A stretch of DNA of 40,603 bases from Rickettsiaceae bacterium (GCA_020697135.1 JAJFBM010000009.1:1-40603); one strand, 5' to 3'. Counted from the first letter of the stretch, positions 31,322 to 40,447 are shown. Translations and numbers: made by a program. Notes: generated from the sequence alone by a model not told the origin.

Positions 31322-34201
31322 TTAGCTTGCTTGTAGATGTTTACCTTTTGCTAGATAATGTTTTAAATATTCTCCGGTTAAACTTTCCTTGCAGTCTGCA
31401 ACTTCATGCGGAGTGCCACATACTACAATTTTACCACCCTTATCACCACCTTCAGGCCCTACGTCAATTATCTTATCAGCTGTTTTAATAATATCCATAT
31501 TATGTTCAATAACTAAGACTGTATTACCAAGATCGGTAAGTTTATGCAACACTTTCAGAAGTTTATTAATATCATCAGCATGTAGGCCTGTTGTTGGCTC
31601 ATCAAGAATATACAATGTCTTGCCAGTCGAGCGTTTCGACAATTCTTTAGCAAGTTTTACTCTCTGTGCTTCTCCCCCTGAAAGGGTTGTAGCCGATTGT
31701 CCAATTTTAATATAACCAAGGCCTACTTCGTATAAAGCTTGCATTTTATCACTTATAGCTGGAATTTTTTCAAAGAAACTTAATGCTTCTTCTACTGTCA
31801 TCTCTAGAACATCTGAAATAGATTTACCTTTATAAGTGACTTCTAAAGTTTCTCTATTATATCTCTTACCGTTACAAGCATCGCATTTTACATAAACATC
31901 TGGTAAGAAATGCATCTCAATTTTAATTAAGCCGTCACCTTGACAAGCTTCGCATCTTCCGCCTTTGACGTTAAAGGAGAAACGGCCGACCTTGTAACCA
32001 CGAGCTTTAGATTCAGGGAGCTCGGTAAACCAATCTCTAATCGGTGTAAAGGCACCAGTATAAGTAGCAGGGTTCGAGCGAGGGGTTCGTCCGATAGGAG
32101 ATTGATCAATATCAATTATTTTATCAACATATTCAAGACCTGTAATAGAATCATATAAGCCAGGTGTTACCTTGCTACCCTCAAGCTTTTTAATTGCTGC
32201 TTTATATAAGGTTTGAAGTATTAAAGTTGACTTCCCACTGCCTGACACGCCTGTAACGACCGTAAATGTTCCAAGATTTACTTTAATATCTACATTTTTA
32301 AGGTTATTTGATTTAGCGCCTTTTAATTCAATGGCTTTTCCAGAATGACCAGAGCGAAGTTGAGCAGGAATTGGGATGAATTTTGTACCATTTAAATATT
32401 GCCCTGTTATACTATTTGGGTTTTTCATAATTTCTTGTGGTGTACCTTCAGCAAGTATTCTACCACCATGAGCTCCAGCCCCGGGGCCTACGTCAATTAC
32501 ATGATCAGCCTCAAGCATAGTTTCTTCGTCATGTTCAACAACAATAACAGTATTGCCTAAATCTCGTAAATTTTTCAAAGTACTAATCAGGCGAGTATTA
32601 TCTCTTTGATGTAGTCCAATAGATGGTTCATCAAGTACATATAAAACTCCACTTAAGCCAGAACCTATTTGAGAAGCAAGGCGAATTCTTTGGCTCTCAC
32701 CGCCTGATAATGTGCCTGATTCTCGAGCAAGTGTTAAATATTCAAGGCCAACATTAATTAGAAAGCCTAATCTTTCTCTAATTTCTTTTAGTACGCGTTC
32801 AGCAATTTTTTTCTGCATATCTGTCATGCTTGATTCAACATTGCTAAACCAATCATGTGCATTTAGAATGGTCATTTCATTAACTTGACCAATGTGTAAG
32901 CCACCTATCTTAACGCATAAAGATTCCCCTTTTAATCTATATCCTTTACAGCTTGTACATTTTCTCTCAGCTCTAAATCGGTTTAAATCTTCGCGCATCC
33001 AATCAGCATCAGCCTTTTTATAACGCTCCATTAAGCTTGGTATGATTCCACCAAAAGGTTGCCTTACACTTTCGCGGCGGAGACCATCGGTAAAGTGGAA
33101 ATCTATAACTTCATTACCTGAGCCGTATAAAAGTATATTAATTATATTTTCAGGTAAATCTTCAAGAGGACAATCTAAACCAAATTTGTAATGTTTTGCA
33201 AGCCCTTCAAATGTTTGAATTACATATTTTGAATTGGAGTTAGCCCAAGGTGCTACTGCCCCTTGTCTTAAAGATTTATGCTTTTCAGGGATAATTAGTT
33301 CTGGACTAAAATAACCCTCTTTTCCTAACCCTTCGCAATCATTACAAGCACCAAAAGGACTATTAAAAGAAAACATTCGGGGCTCAATTTCAGCAAGTTG
33401 GAAACCAGAAACTGGGCAGGCATATTTTTCTGAAAAAGTAATGCGCTCGCCTTGCTTATATAAACTGTCAGTATTTTCTGGAACTTCCACTATCTCAACA
33501 AAAGCAACACCATTTGCAAGTTTTAAGGCTGATTCAATACTATCTGCTGGTCTATTGCCAAGTTCCGGCGAAATTACGAATCTATCGATGATTATTTCAA
33601 CATTATGCTTTTTATTTTTATCCAAAACTGGAAGATCGTCTATTTCATAAATTATACCATCAATGATAACTTTTTCGTAACCATGCTTTTTAATGCTTAA
33701 GAATTCTTTACGGAACTCACCTTTTGTACCTCTTACTATTGGTGCTAGAATATATACTTTTGAACCTTCTGGTAATGAATTTACAATATCTACCATCTCA
33801 GTTACTGTCTGGCTTTTTATAGGAAGGCCAGTAGCGGGTGAGTAAGGAATACCTGCGCGAGCATATAGCAAACGCATATAATCATAAATTTCTGTAATTG
33901 TGCCAACTGTTGAGCGAGGATTCTTTGAAGTTGTCTTTTGATCAATAGCAATTGCCGGCGATAGACCTCTAATAGATTCTACATCAGGTTTGTTGTGAAG
34001 TTGCAAGAATTGTCTAGCGTAAGCTGATAAGCTTTCAACATATCTCCTTTGCCCTTCAGCATAGATAGTATCAAAGGCAAGTGAAGATTTTCCAGAACCA
34101 CTCAAACCAGTTATTACAATTAGTTTGTTTCTTGGTATATCAACATTGATGTTTTTTAAATTATGTTCTTTCGCGCCGCGAACTTCTATATAGTCGTACA
34201 T
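31322..34201 (-). CDS. uvrA: Excinuclease ABC subunit A
   Basis: UvrA is the damage-recognition ATPase of nucleotide excision repair. The 959-residue protein has two ABC modules. The first Walker A is [14 protein letters not shown], the second [10 protein letters not shown]. Signature motifs [12 protein letters not shown] and [12 protein letters not shown] are each followed by [10 protein letters not shown] or [10 protein letters not shown] Walker B stretches. The first zinc module includes CNDCEGLG and CTSCKGYRL. The second has CEACQGDG and [10 protein letters not shown]. Length is typical. It is the first gene of the minus-strand operon and diverges from ssb with a 107-base gap, a common bacterial arrangement. 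I see no clear LexA-type operator in that gap. Confidence 0.98.
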   Translation of the reverse strand: MYDYIEVRGAKEHNLKNINVDIPRNKLIVITGLSGSGKSSLAFDTIYAEGQRRYVESLSAYARQFLQLHNKPDVESIRGLSPAIAIDQKTTSKNPRSTVGTITEIYDYMRLLYARAGIPYSPATGLPIKSQTVTEMVDIVNSLPEGSKVYILAPIVRGTKGEFRKEFLSIKKHGYEKVIIDGIIYEIDDLPVLDKNKKHNVEIIIDRFVISPELGNRPADSIESALKLANGVAFVEIVEVPENTDSLYKQGERITFSEKYACPVSGFQLAEIEPRMFSFNSPFGACNDCEGLGKEGYFSPELIIPEKHKSLRQGAVAPWANSNSKYVIQTFEGLAKHYKFGLDCPLEDLPENIINILLYGSGNEVIDFHFTDGLRRESVRQPFGGIIPSLMERYKKADADWMREDLNRFRAERKCTSCKGYRLKGESLCVKIGGLHIGQVNEMTILNAHDWFSNVESSMTDMQKKIAERVLKEIRERLGFLINVGLEYLTLARESGTLSGGESQRIRLASQIGSGLSGVLYVLDEPSIGLHQRDNTRLISTLKNLRDLGNTVIVVEHDEETMLEADHVIDVGPGAGAHGGRILAEGTPQEIMKNPNSITGQYLNGTKFIPIPAQLRSGHSGKAIELKGAKSNNLKNVDIKVNLGTFTVVTGVSGSGKSTLILQTLYKAAIKKLEGSKVTPGLYDSITGLEYVDKIIDIDQSPIGRTPRSNPATYTGAFTPIRDWFTELPESKARGYKVGRFSFNVKGGRCEACQGDGLIKIEMHFLPDVYVKCDACNGKRYNRETLEVTYKGKSISDVLEMTVEEALSFFEKIPAISDKMQALYEVGLGYIKIGQSATTLSGGEAQRVKLAKELSKRSTGKTLYILDEPTTGLHADDINKLLKVLHKLTDLGNTVLVIEHNMDIIKTADKIIDVGPEGGDKGGKIVVCGTPHEVADCKESLTGEYLKHYLAKGKHLQAS

Positions 34202-34308
34202 ATGGTTTTGATGTAGATTTAAAATATTTATAGCATTATAGGACTTTTTATATTATGATTGCAATAATAAATTTTATTTACTTTTAACCCTTAATAATAT
34301 TGAAATCT

Positions 34309-34770
34309 ATGGCTGGATCATTAAACAAAGTTATGTTAATTGGTAATTTAGGAAAAGACCCTGAAATTCGTACAACAAGTGATGGAAGAGAGATTGCAAA
34401 TCTTACGCTTGCAACGTCTGAAAGTTGGAAAGATAAACTATCTGGCGAAAAAAAGGAAAAAACTGAATGGCACCGAGTTGTAATATTTAATGAAGGGCTA
34501 GTTAATGTAGTGAAAAATTACGTCAAAAAGGGTACTAAATTATTCATTGAAGGCTCTCTTCAGACTCGTAAATGGGTAGATAATACAGGCCAAGAACGTT
34601 ATACTACTGAGATTGCTTTACAAAATTTTAATTCCAATCTCACTATTCTTGATTCTAAAGGCTCTGATAATCACAGTGAGTACTCGAATGCAGGAGAAAA
34701 TAATAAAGGAAGTAAATCACAAGAAAATAATTTCAACTTAAATGAACTTGATGATGAAATCCCATTCTAA
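34309..34770 (+). CDS. ssb: Single-stranded DNA-binding protein
   Basis: SSB coats single-stranded DNA in replication and repair. From the ATG at 34309 the product is 153 residues. The OB fold begins [20 protein letters not shown] and includes [19 protein letters not shown] and [13 protein letters not shown] flexible N-, S- and E-rich linker ends in the acidic partner-binding tip DDEIPF. A TTG at 34300 would add three residues but the ATG fits the family better. It diverges from uvrA. Confidence 0.97.
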   Translation: MAGSLNKVMLIGNLGKDPEIRTTSDGREIANLTLATSESWKDKLSGEKKEKTEWHRVVIFNEGLVNVVKNYVKKGTKLFIEGSLQTRKWVDNTGQERYTTEIALQNFNSNLTILDSKGSDNHSEYSNAGENNKGSKSQENNFNLNELDDEIPF

Positions 34771-34873
34771 TTTAACTTGTCGTATTTTACCCATAGGCTC
34801 CGTTATTACTCAGCTGCAATCCGCCTGTAGGTTTACTACATTTACGTTTGCAGCAATGCGTGATGCCTTGCCT
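34771..34873. other. Compositionally distinct segment after ssb
   Basis: These 103 bases are richer in G and C than the surroundings. On the minus strand they read GKASRIAANVNVVNLQADCS followed by a stop, a frame that looks like a repeated coding remnant. No start or ribosome-binding site supports a gene. It may be another palindromic-type insert or a gene fragment. The next gene's start (34874) is at its edge. Confidence 0.35.
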
Positions 34874-35707
34874 ATGAACAAACTACTTAAGTTAGCGGTA
34901 GGGATTATTTTGGTCTCTACCATTTCAGCTTGTAATAGGCTTGGGATAGAGCAAAGAGTATCTGCTGCAGATAATTTTGCGAAAGCTCATGGGTTTAAGA
35001 AAGAAATGGTGCAGAGTAATGGTTTCTCCCTTACTGCTTACACTAAAGTGACAGACCCAAATCAACCATATAATATATATATTGAAGGAGATGGTTTGGC
35101 ATTTTTAAATCGTTATACTATTTCTGATAATCCTACTCCTTCAAAAATCATGATGTTTAAGCTTGCAAGCATAGATAAAAGGCTAAATGTCATTTATTTA
35201 GCTCGTCCTTGCCAATATACTTCAATCGCTCTCAACCCAAAATGTAGTAATAGTAAATATTGGTCATCTGATAGATTTTCTGAGGAATCTGTATCAGCTA
35301 TGAATCAAGCTATAATTAAATTGAGCCACAATAAACCCACAAATTTAATAGGCTTTTCAGGTGGTGGTGCTATTGCTGTTTTAGCAGCTGAGAGAAACCC
35401 TAAAGTCTCTACAATCATTACGGTAGCAGGAAATCTTGATCATGTTGCATTTAACAATCACCACCGTGTAAGCGCTATGCATAATTCTATAAATCCTATA
35501 GAGCATGCTGCAAAAGTTAAGCATATACCTCAGTTACATTTAGCTGGCTCAAAAGATGATAGGGTGCCTGCTTCTATTTCTGAAAAATATGTATCCCATA
35601 GTAGTTCTTCTTGTGTAAAAGGAGAGGTCATTAAAGGTGCATCGCATGATAGCGGTTGGGATAAAGTCTGGCTAAATATCCTTGCAAAACCACTGAATTG
35701 TAATTAA
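34874..35707 (+). CDS. Lipoprotein alpha/beta hydrolase
   Basis: I start this at the ATG at 34874 because it gives a clean lipoprotein signal: NKLLKLAVGIILVSTISAC, with the lipobox cysteine at residue 20. The frame is open further upstream, but that part overlaps ssb and the odd segment after it. The mature protein has alpha/beta hydrolase features: YIEGDGLAFLNRY (oxyanion region), a nucleophile elbow GFSGGG, a likely acid in SKDDRVP, and the catalytic His in GASHDSGW. About 278 residues. The substrate is unknown; it would be anchored facing the periplasm or on the outer membrane. A long hairpin follows at 35725. Confidence 0.82.
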   Translation: MNKLLKLAVGIILVSTISACNRLGIEQRVSAADNFAKAHGFKKEMVQSNGFSLTAYTKVTDPNQPYNIYIEGDGLAFLNRYTISDNPTPSKIMMFKLASIDKRLNVIYLARPCQYTSIALNPKCSNSKYWSSDRFSEESVSAMNQAIIKLSHNKPTNLIGFSGGGAIAVLAAERNPKVSTIITVAGNLDHVAFNNHHRVSAMHNSINPIEHAAKVKHIPQLHLAGSKDDRVPASISEKYVSHSSSSCVKGEVIKGASHDSGWDKVWLNILAKPLNCN

Positions 35708-35722
35708 ATTCTCCAAAATATT

Positions 35723-35962
35723 GAATAAGGCATGATACTTAAAAGTATCATGCCTTATAAGAATTATTATCAATCTCTCCATGAATTGTCGCGTGAAGGA
35801 TATTTATGTAATCACGAGCGGCAGTAGCACTGCGGGGCTGCAGCGTGGGGAGCCAGTGAAATAATTATCAAGTTCCGCTTGATTCTCAAGACTGCCACGC
35901 CACTTGAAATTAGCTTAACACGTGAAACTGAAATATCCATGCAACAAATGCATGCCTTATTC
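35723..35962. repeat. 240-base GC-rich insert bounded by inverted repeats
   Basis: GAATAAGGCATG at 35723-35734 is the exact reverse complement of 35951-35962. Inside, GGATATTT (35798-35805) pairs with 35931-35938, and bases 35811-35860 are strikingly GC-rich for this window. On the minus strand a frame reads RDYINILHATIHGEIDNNSY then KA and stop, without a start. The right arm contains the last codons (GAA TAA) of the F-box-like gene. It looks like a palindromic mobile-element remnant, of unknown family. Confidence 0.5.
35725..35758 (+). terminator. Long perfect hairpin after the lipoprotein hydrolase gene
   Basis: ATAAGGCATGATACTT at 35725-35740 is fully complementary to 35743-35758, giving a stem of 15 pairs with a 4-base loop. 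It starts 18 bases after the stop. There is no T run after it, so it may be part of the inserted element rather than a native terminator. Confidence 0.55.
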
Positions 35963-36817
35963 ATTATAATTAACGTCAAAGCCAGGAACTGCTCCTTGGA
36001 CTGTAAGGTTAGGATCCTGATTATTAGATACTTCATCTATCTCTGTGCTATAAGGTTCTGGTGCTGCTATGGGATTTTCCTCTACTAGCTCTCCGCTTAA
36101 ATCAGCTCTTATACTGTTTTTACCTGTGAGTGGTATGTATGAGAAAATCATTTTTTGAAGTTCTTTAGGAAGCATGGTTATATTAAAGCTTGAAGAATTA
36201 TTGTTATTATCAACGTTTCCTGACTGTTCATAATTCCATACTAAATAAAGCTTGTGCAGATTTGTGTAAGTATCATTTTCTATAGTAGCTAATTTAGAAA
36301 TTTGCTCATCTGTTGCTTTTATTATTCCTGCTTGAATTGCTTTTGTTAGTTTTTCTTTATTCGTCAAAACTTTTTCTAAATTTTTAACATTAACTTTATT
36401 AGCAGCAAAGTCAATATTATCTAATAAAGAAAGTAAAGGCTTCAATCCTCCGGTCTTAATTATCTCACTTATTAGCTCAAAACTATAGATGCCAGTACCT
36501 AAATGTATTTCTTTGCCGCCATTAAGAAGCATTATACTATGGCCTTCTGATATATTAAATGAGATAGGCCCCTCATAACAATGTGTAGAGTAAGGATTAG
36601 TAGATGTAAAAGAGCCATTACCAGAAATATTCATCATATTGATACTATTTGGAATATTGGGTCCATTTAGAGGGGCGCTAAAAGTTACAGTGCCGCTCTC
36701 TAGTGATATCGCTGACCATCCTTGTAAGGTAGGGTTTATATTTGTAGTTGTGATTACACTTACGCCGTCAACAGTTGCTATAAGTATATCGCATCCAATG
36801 GTTTTGAAAGTTATCAT
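35957..36817 (-). CDS. F-box-like motif protein, possible effector
   Basis: The 286-residue product has a beta-rich N-terminal part (1 to about 110) of unknown type and a helical middle. At about 213-240 is a stretch LPKELQKMIFSYIPL followed by R237, which fits the start of a eukaryotic F-box (LP.EL...I.SYLPL.....R). The second half of an F-box (V...W) is not clear. The C-terminus reads YSTEIDEVSNNQDPN and then GAVPGFDVNYNE. The first part resembles the tail of the FliD-like protein (YSSEDDDESNLNQDPN). The latter part resembles the end of the 263-residue protein. AGGAG sits 8 bases before the ATG. If secreted, it could engage host SCF ubiquitin ligase; that is inference. The stop codon lies inside an arm of the repeat at 35723-35962. 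Confidence 0.6.
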   Translation of the reverse strand: MITFKTIGCDILIATVDGVSVITTTNINPTLQGWSAISLESGTVTFSAPLNGPNIPNSINMMNISGNGSFTSTNPYSTHCYEGPISFNISEGHSIMLLNGGKEIHLGTGIYSFELISEIIKTGGLKPLLSLLDNIDFAANKVNVKNLEKVLTNKEKLTKAIQAGIIKATDEQISKLATIENDTYTNLHKLYLVWNYEQSGNVDNNNNSSSFNITMLPKELQKMIFSYIPLTGKNSIRADLSGELVEENPIAAPEPYSTEIDEVSNNQDPNLTVQGAVPGFDVNYNE

Positions 36818-37084
36818 AGCTTTTGCTCCTTGTAGTTATTTATAAAATTTAGATAAGCTAATATATTTATAAAATAACGTCAATTTCTAATTCGTTTTAT
36901 CTTAACTCACTTAAATACTATGAAAATTGCTTATTTAAAGTACTTACGGTGAAAGGGCTGAAAGGGAATAATCTATTTCTGTATTCGACTATATATATCG
37001 AGTATAAAATATTTTCTTGAGTGAGTTGGTAAGAAGCTTACTATCAAACTTTGGCACTAAACTAAGGTGGACTTTATAAAGTTA

Positions 37085-37381
37085 TTACCCTCTAAAAGCC
37101 TTAATTATAACTTGATCTTCGTCGGTGAACACTGTGATTCGGTCAGTATCATAGTCATTTAAGGAAAGGCTTGTGCCAATTGGTAAAACTCTCACCGCAC
37201 TTGCGTCAAAATCCTTGTCATGAATATATTCTTCACCGTATTTCTCGCCAGTAGAATCATATACTTTATATAAATATTTGCTAAGTTCTTCTTCGGATAA
37301 ATTATAATTTTGTAGCTCACCTTCAATAAACATCCTTTCTATGGCTATTTGTGGTTTAAAAAAGTTTTCGTTGAGTTTCAT
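37085..37381 (-). CDS. I78 peptidase-inhibitor-like protein
   Basis: The C-terminal part of this 98-residue protein (about 64-98: VRVLPIGTSLSLNDYDTDRI, then TVFTDEDQVIIKAFRG) follows the I78/elastase-inhibitor pattern RV..PG...T.D.R.DRLN...D..G.I..V.CG. Here the usual terminal cysteine is replaced by R97. Family members are small protease inhibitors, usually periplasmic with a lipoprotein signal. This one has no signal peptide and an acidic helical N-terminus, so it may act in the cytoplasm or be exported another way. No partner protease is adjacent. Confidence 0.68.
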   Translation of the reverse strand: MKLNENFFKPQIAIERMFIEGELQNYNLSEEELSKYLYKVYDSTGEKYGEEYIHDKDFDASAVRVLPIGTSLSLNDYDTDRITVFTDEDQVIIKAFRG

Positions 37382-37559
37382 AGAGCTAACTGAATTTTAT
37401 AATTTACTTTAAGTATAGTATTATTACAAAGCTTAGTTAACAAACTATTAAATTTTTTAGTTAATTTGAGCTTTTTTATTATAAAAACTAAAAGATATAC
37501 CTTAGTGTGAGTTAAAAAAACCATATAATCCTAGATCAATATGTAATTTATGAGGGAAT

Positions 37560-38156
37560 ATGAATGGTTTTCATGATGTAACTTTACCAAGCTGTCTTGC
37601 GCAATTTTTAGAGGGTGGTCCGGTATTTAACACACAAATTGCGCAATCAGTCTCAGGTTTTGAATTTAGGAGAGCAGAATGGGTCGCTCCAATCTATAAA
37701 TATAGAGCATCTTCTTGCTACCTTAGTAAGACTGAATATGAGGAGGTTGTAGGTTTTTTTAACGCGCGACAAGGAAAGGCTTACTCCTTTAGGCTAAGAG
37801 ATCCTTTTGACAATGAAGCAAGTAATCAAATTATAGGTCAAGGGGATGATATTACTAAAAAATTTCAATTATATAAAAATTATGGGGATGAAGAAAGTCG
37901 ATTCATACGCAAAATAAACTTACCTGTTCTAGATTCCGTCAAGCTTTCTATAGGGGAGAGACAGATAAATGCTGATATTTCTGCTTTAACAGGCGAGATT
38001 GAGCTTAAATATCCATTGAAGGAAAATGAAATTCTTACTGCAAGCTTCAATTATGATATTAAGGTTAGATTTGACATTGATAACTTAACTTTTAAGGTGG
38101 CAGAAGAAGGCTATATTATTTTAGAAGAATTAATGCTGGTAGAGGTGTGTCAATGA
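37560..38156 (+). CDS. DUF2460 protein, GTA gp12-like tail component
   Basis: The 198-residue product matches the DUF2460/TIGR02217 family found in gene transfer agents and siphophage tails of alphaproteobacteria. Family features are FHDVTLPSCLAQFLEGGPVF near the N-terminus, RRAEWVAPIYKYRASS, GFFNARQGKAYSFRLRDPFD, and the C-terminal VRFDIDNL and LEELMLVEV segments. GAGGG is 4-8 bases upstream of the ATG. It overlaps the DUF2163 gene by 4 bases, the standard pairing (gp12-gp13 in the Rhodobacter GTA). In Rickettsiales such genes are commonly scattered remnants; whether particles form cannot be told from here. Confidence 0.9.
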   Translation: MNGFHDVTLPSCLAQFLEGGPVFNTQIAQSVSGFEFRRAEWVAPIYKYRASSCYLSKTEYEEVVGFFNARQGKAYSFRLRDPFDNEASNQIIGQGDDITKKFQLYKNYGDEESRFIRKINLPVLDSVKLSIGERQINADISALTGEIELKYPLKENEILTASFNYDIKVRFDIDNLTFKVAEEGYIILEELMLVEVCQ

Positions 38157-38932
38157 GTAATGCATTTGTAAAAGAGTTGCTAAATCAAGAATTTACTTCA
38201 TTTCATTATTGCGTATCTTTTAAACTTCTCAGTGGAAAAATCTATTATTTTACTGATGCTGCAAGTAATAAAGTCCTTGAGAATAAGATTTATTTAGCAG
38301 AGGCAGGTTTAAAAATATTAGAAATTGAGAGTAATGAGGGAGGGCAAGATTATATTGAGCTTGAGATGTTAGAAGGGTATTTTAGTGAAGTGCAAGAATT
38401 GCTTGATGCTGAAGTGAAATTACTATTCTATCTTCCTGAAAAGCAAGTATATTTTCATTATTATACAATGTATGTTACGTCAATTAATAACGATCGTTGT
38501 AAGATTTATTTAAAATTAGAGCCTATTACAAATAAACTACAAAAAACCTTATTATATACTTATTCGCGAACATGTAGAGCTGAATTTGGGGATGACAAAT
38601 GCCGAGTCGATAAAAGCTTATACACGACAATAGTCAACGTTGAATCAATAAATGGTCATATAATAACTCTTAATGAATGTGATAAAGAAAATGGTTATTA
38701 TGATGCAGGAGAAGTTATATTTGAAAATGATTTAAGAGTAAGGATACTCACCCAAAATGGCAAGATTATCAAATGTGATAAACCGATACCAGCAAGGCTT
38801 GAGGATACTAAAACATTAAAGATCATGGCTGGATGTGATAAAAAATTTACTACTTGTTGCAATAAATTCAATAATGCTATAAACTTTCGCGGTGAGCCAA
38901 ATATACCTGGCAATAAAATTATAAAGACTTGA
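38153..38932 (+). CDS. DUF2163 protein, GTA gp13-like tail component
   Basis: The 259-residue product is of the DUF2163/TIGR02218 family, with the phage BR0599-like C-terminal domain. The typical cysteines are present: SRTCRAEFGDDKCRVD in the middle and GCDKKFTTCCNKFNNAINF followed by RGEPNIPG near the end. The ATG at 38153 overlaps the previous stop (ATGA), with GAGG 6-10 bases upstream. A GTG at 38147 would lie within the ribosome-binding site and is less likely. Translational coupling to DUF2460 supports a shared tail-tip role in a GTA. Confidence 0.92.
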   Translation: MSNAFVKELLNQEFTSFHYCVSFKLLSGKIYYFTDAASNKVLENKIYLAEAGLKILEIESNEGGQDYIELEMLEGYFSEVQELLDAEVKLLFYLPEKQVYFHYYTMYVTSINNDRCKIYLKLEPITNKLQKTLLYTYSRTCRAEFGDDKCRVDKSLYTTIVNVESINGHIITLNECDKENGYYDAGEVIFENDLRVRILTQNGKIIKCDKPIPARLEDTKTLKIMAGCDKKFTTCCNKFNNAINFRGEPNIPGNKIIKT

Positions 38933-38942
38933 AATTATTTTT

Positions 38943-39122
38943 ATGAATAACAAAATTTTACAAAATTTTCTCAGCGGGTTTTTGAGCTGTTTTAAATTTG
39001 TACCGCCCTTTGTAAGTTATAATAAAGATTTTGAAAAATCTTGGCACGATAACTGGGTAAGAGTGGGATGGAGCTTGAGTGAGGCATTTAAGAAATTAGA
39101 GAAAGAATATGAAAGAAACTAA
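38943..39122 (+). CDS. Small 59-residue protein between GTA and DUF2335 genes
   Basis: A 59-codon frame from the ATG at 38943 to a TAA at 39120-39122 fits the 176-base gap between the flanking genes. It overlaps the next start by 14 bases in another frame. The product starts with a hydrophobic stretch (ILQNFLSGFLSCFKFVPPF), and ends with a conserved-looking amphipathic part WHDNWVRVGWSLSEAFKKLE. The W..VG..L..A pattern is seen in small conserved bacterial proteins near phage-like genes. The ribosome-binding site is weak. It is probably a real gene, of unknown function. Confidence 0.6.
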   Translation: MNNKILQNFLSGFLSCFKFVPPFVSYNKDFEKSWHDNWVRVGWSLSEAFKKLEKEYERN

Positions 39123-39687
39123 GAAATTTTTTGGAACAGATAGTAGATTAAATAAAGGATATAGTGAAACTAACCTTAGAGAATCTGATAGTAGTTTTTA
39201 TCGTAAACGCTTTGAGGATATCTTCCCACCAGTTGATATTATTGAAGCTTATGAAAATTTACATGAAGGGGCAACAGAGAAGTTGATAGCGCTTGCAGAG
39301 AAAGAGCAAGAGCATCGCCAAAATATGGAAAAAGCAACACTTGCCGTCTATGAGCGCAGCAAGCGTCTTGGCATATTTTTTGCTTTATTTACAGTGTTAA
39401 TTATCGGGTATGTTAGTCTTGAGCTGTTCAGGCTTGATAAGAATTTAGAAGCTTTTATATTTTTTACAGTAGCTTATGGGGCAATTTTCGGTGTTTCATT
39501 CCTTTACTATATAAAATCTAATAAAAATAGGGGGGAAAGGCGTATACAGGCTTCGTCAAATGTTGTTCCAATAACTTCCCAACCAAATAAGGGTAGAAAG
39601 CCATTTTCAGGCACAAGGACAAATAATTATAATAATAACTCTAATAGTGGCTCGAATAGTAACACGAGACGAAGAAGGTTTAATTAA
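39109..39687 (+). CDS. DUF2335 membrane protein
   Basis: The 192-residue product has the DUF2335 pattern. FPPVDIIEAYENLHEGATEK leads into LIALAEKEQEHRQ (about 40-72), then two transmembrane helices at about 87-104 and 116-133. It ends in a low-complexity N-, S- and R-rich tail finishing TRRRRFN. In the family the conserved helical part precedes two membrane helices; its role is unknown, and it is frequent in mobile and phage-like regions. The long Asn/Ser/Arg tail is unusual. The start overlaps the end of the 59-residue gene. Confidence 0.85.
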   Translation: MKETKKFFGTDSRLNKGYSETNLRESDSSFYRKRFEDIFPPVDIIEAYENLHEGATEKLIALAEKEQEHRQNMEKATLAVYERSKRLGIFFALFTVLIIGYVSLELFRLDKNLEAFIFFTVAYGAIFGVSFLYYIKSNKNRGERRIQASSNVVPITSQPNKGRKPFSGTRTNNYNNNSNSGSNSNTRRRRFN

Positions 39688-39723
39688 TTACCATTTCTTA
39701 AAAATGTACTTTAGTCTTAGATC

Positions 39724-40443
39724 ATGATGAAAAATTATATAGGTACGTCCGGCTGGAGTTATGGTAATTGGAAGGAGGTATTTTATCCAAAAGATCTCAG
39801 GCAAACTGAGTGGCTAGCTTTTTTTGCAAAAAATTTAAATAGCGTAGAAATTAACTCTACATTCTACGCTTCTCCGCGTATTTCAACGATTGATAAATGG
39901 TATAATACTACGCCAGCCAATTTCGTTTTTTCCATCAAGGCTCCTCAAGAAATTACTCATAATAAAAGGCTAGTGGCATGTGAAAATGAGCTTAGTTTCT
40001 TTCTTTCTGATGTGGAAAGGTTAGGGGAGAAATGTGGGCCTATATTACTGCAATTACCTGCAAGTTTTACTCTAGACCTAGATGTTCTAACTGAATTTTT
40101 AGATATTTTACCTACCACTCACCGTTTTACTATTGAATTTCGTAGCAAAACTTGGTGGCGTGATGAAGTATATAAATTATTAAGAGCAAAAAACATCGCT
40201 TTCTGCATATATGAATTCCCAAATGCTCAATCGCCCAAAGTCGTAACTGCTGATTTTATCTATGTGAGACTCCATGGTGCCAGCGGCTTATATATGGGTA
40301 AATACGAAGATAAAGTTCTTACTAGTTGGAAAAATTGGCTAGAAGAGCAGAAAAAGGATGTTTTTTTCTACTTTAACAATACACGTATAAGTGACGATGC
40401 ACTTCAAAATGCTAAAAAACTCTCTGAACTACTTGCATTTTGA
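39724..40443 (+). CDS. DUF72 family protein
   Basis: The 239-residue product belongs to DUF72 (YecE-like), a TIM-barrel family of unknown activity. It starts YIGTSGWSYGNWKEVFYP and includes FAKNLNSVEINSTFYASP, FVFSIKAPQEITH, GPILLQLPASFTLDLDVL, FTIEFRSKTWW and VYVRLHG-like FIYVRLHGASGLY, then FYFNNTRISDDALQNAKKL. All family landmarks are intact and the length is normal. Two adjacent ATGs (39724 and 39727) are possible starts. No operon partner is obvious; 36 bases separate it from the DUF2335 gene. Confidence 0.92.
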   Translation: MMKNYIGTSGWSYGNWKEVFYPKDLRQTEWLAFFAKNLNSVEINSTFYASPRISTIDKWYNTTPANFVFSIKAPQEITHNKRLVACENELSFFLSDVERLGEKCGPILLQLPASFTLDLDVLTEFLDILPTTHRFTIEFRSKTWWRDEVYKLLRAKNIAFCIYEFPNAQSPKVVTADFIYVRLHGASGLYMGKYEDKVLTSWKNWLEEQKKDVFFYFNNTRISDDALQNAKKLSELLAF

Positions 40444-40447
40444 ATGT

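Noticed and set aside
34742-34873. Upstream extension of the lipoprotein hydrolase overlapping ssb
   Set aside because: The lipoprotein signal begins at the ATG at 34874; the extension reads through the ssb end and the compositionally odd segment.
35812-36036. Minus-strand open frame across the GC-rich insert
   Set aside because: It overlaps the end of the F-box-like gene in another frame and has no ribosome-binding site; its coding look comes from the insert's composition.
37560-40443. Complete prophage or GTA cluster
   Set aside because: Only two tail genes are recognisable; no terminase, portal, capsid, integrase or lysis gene is in the window.
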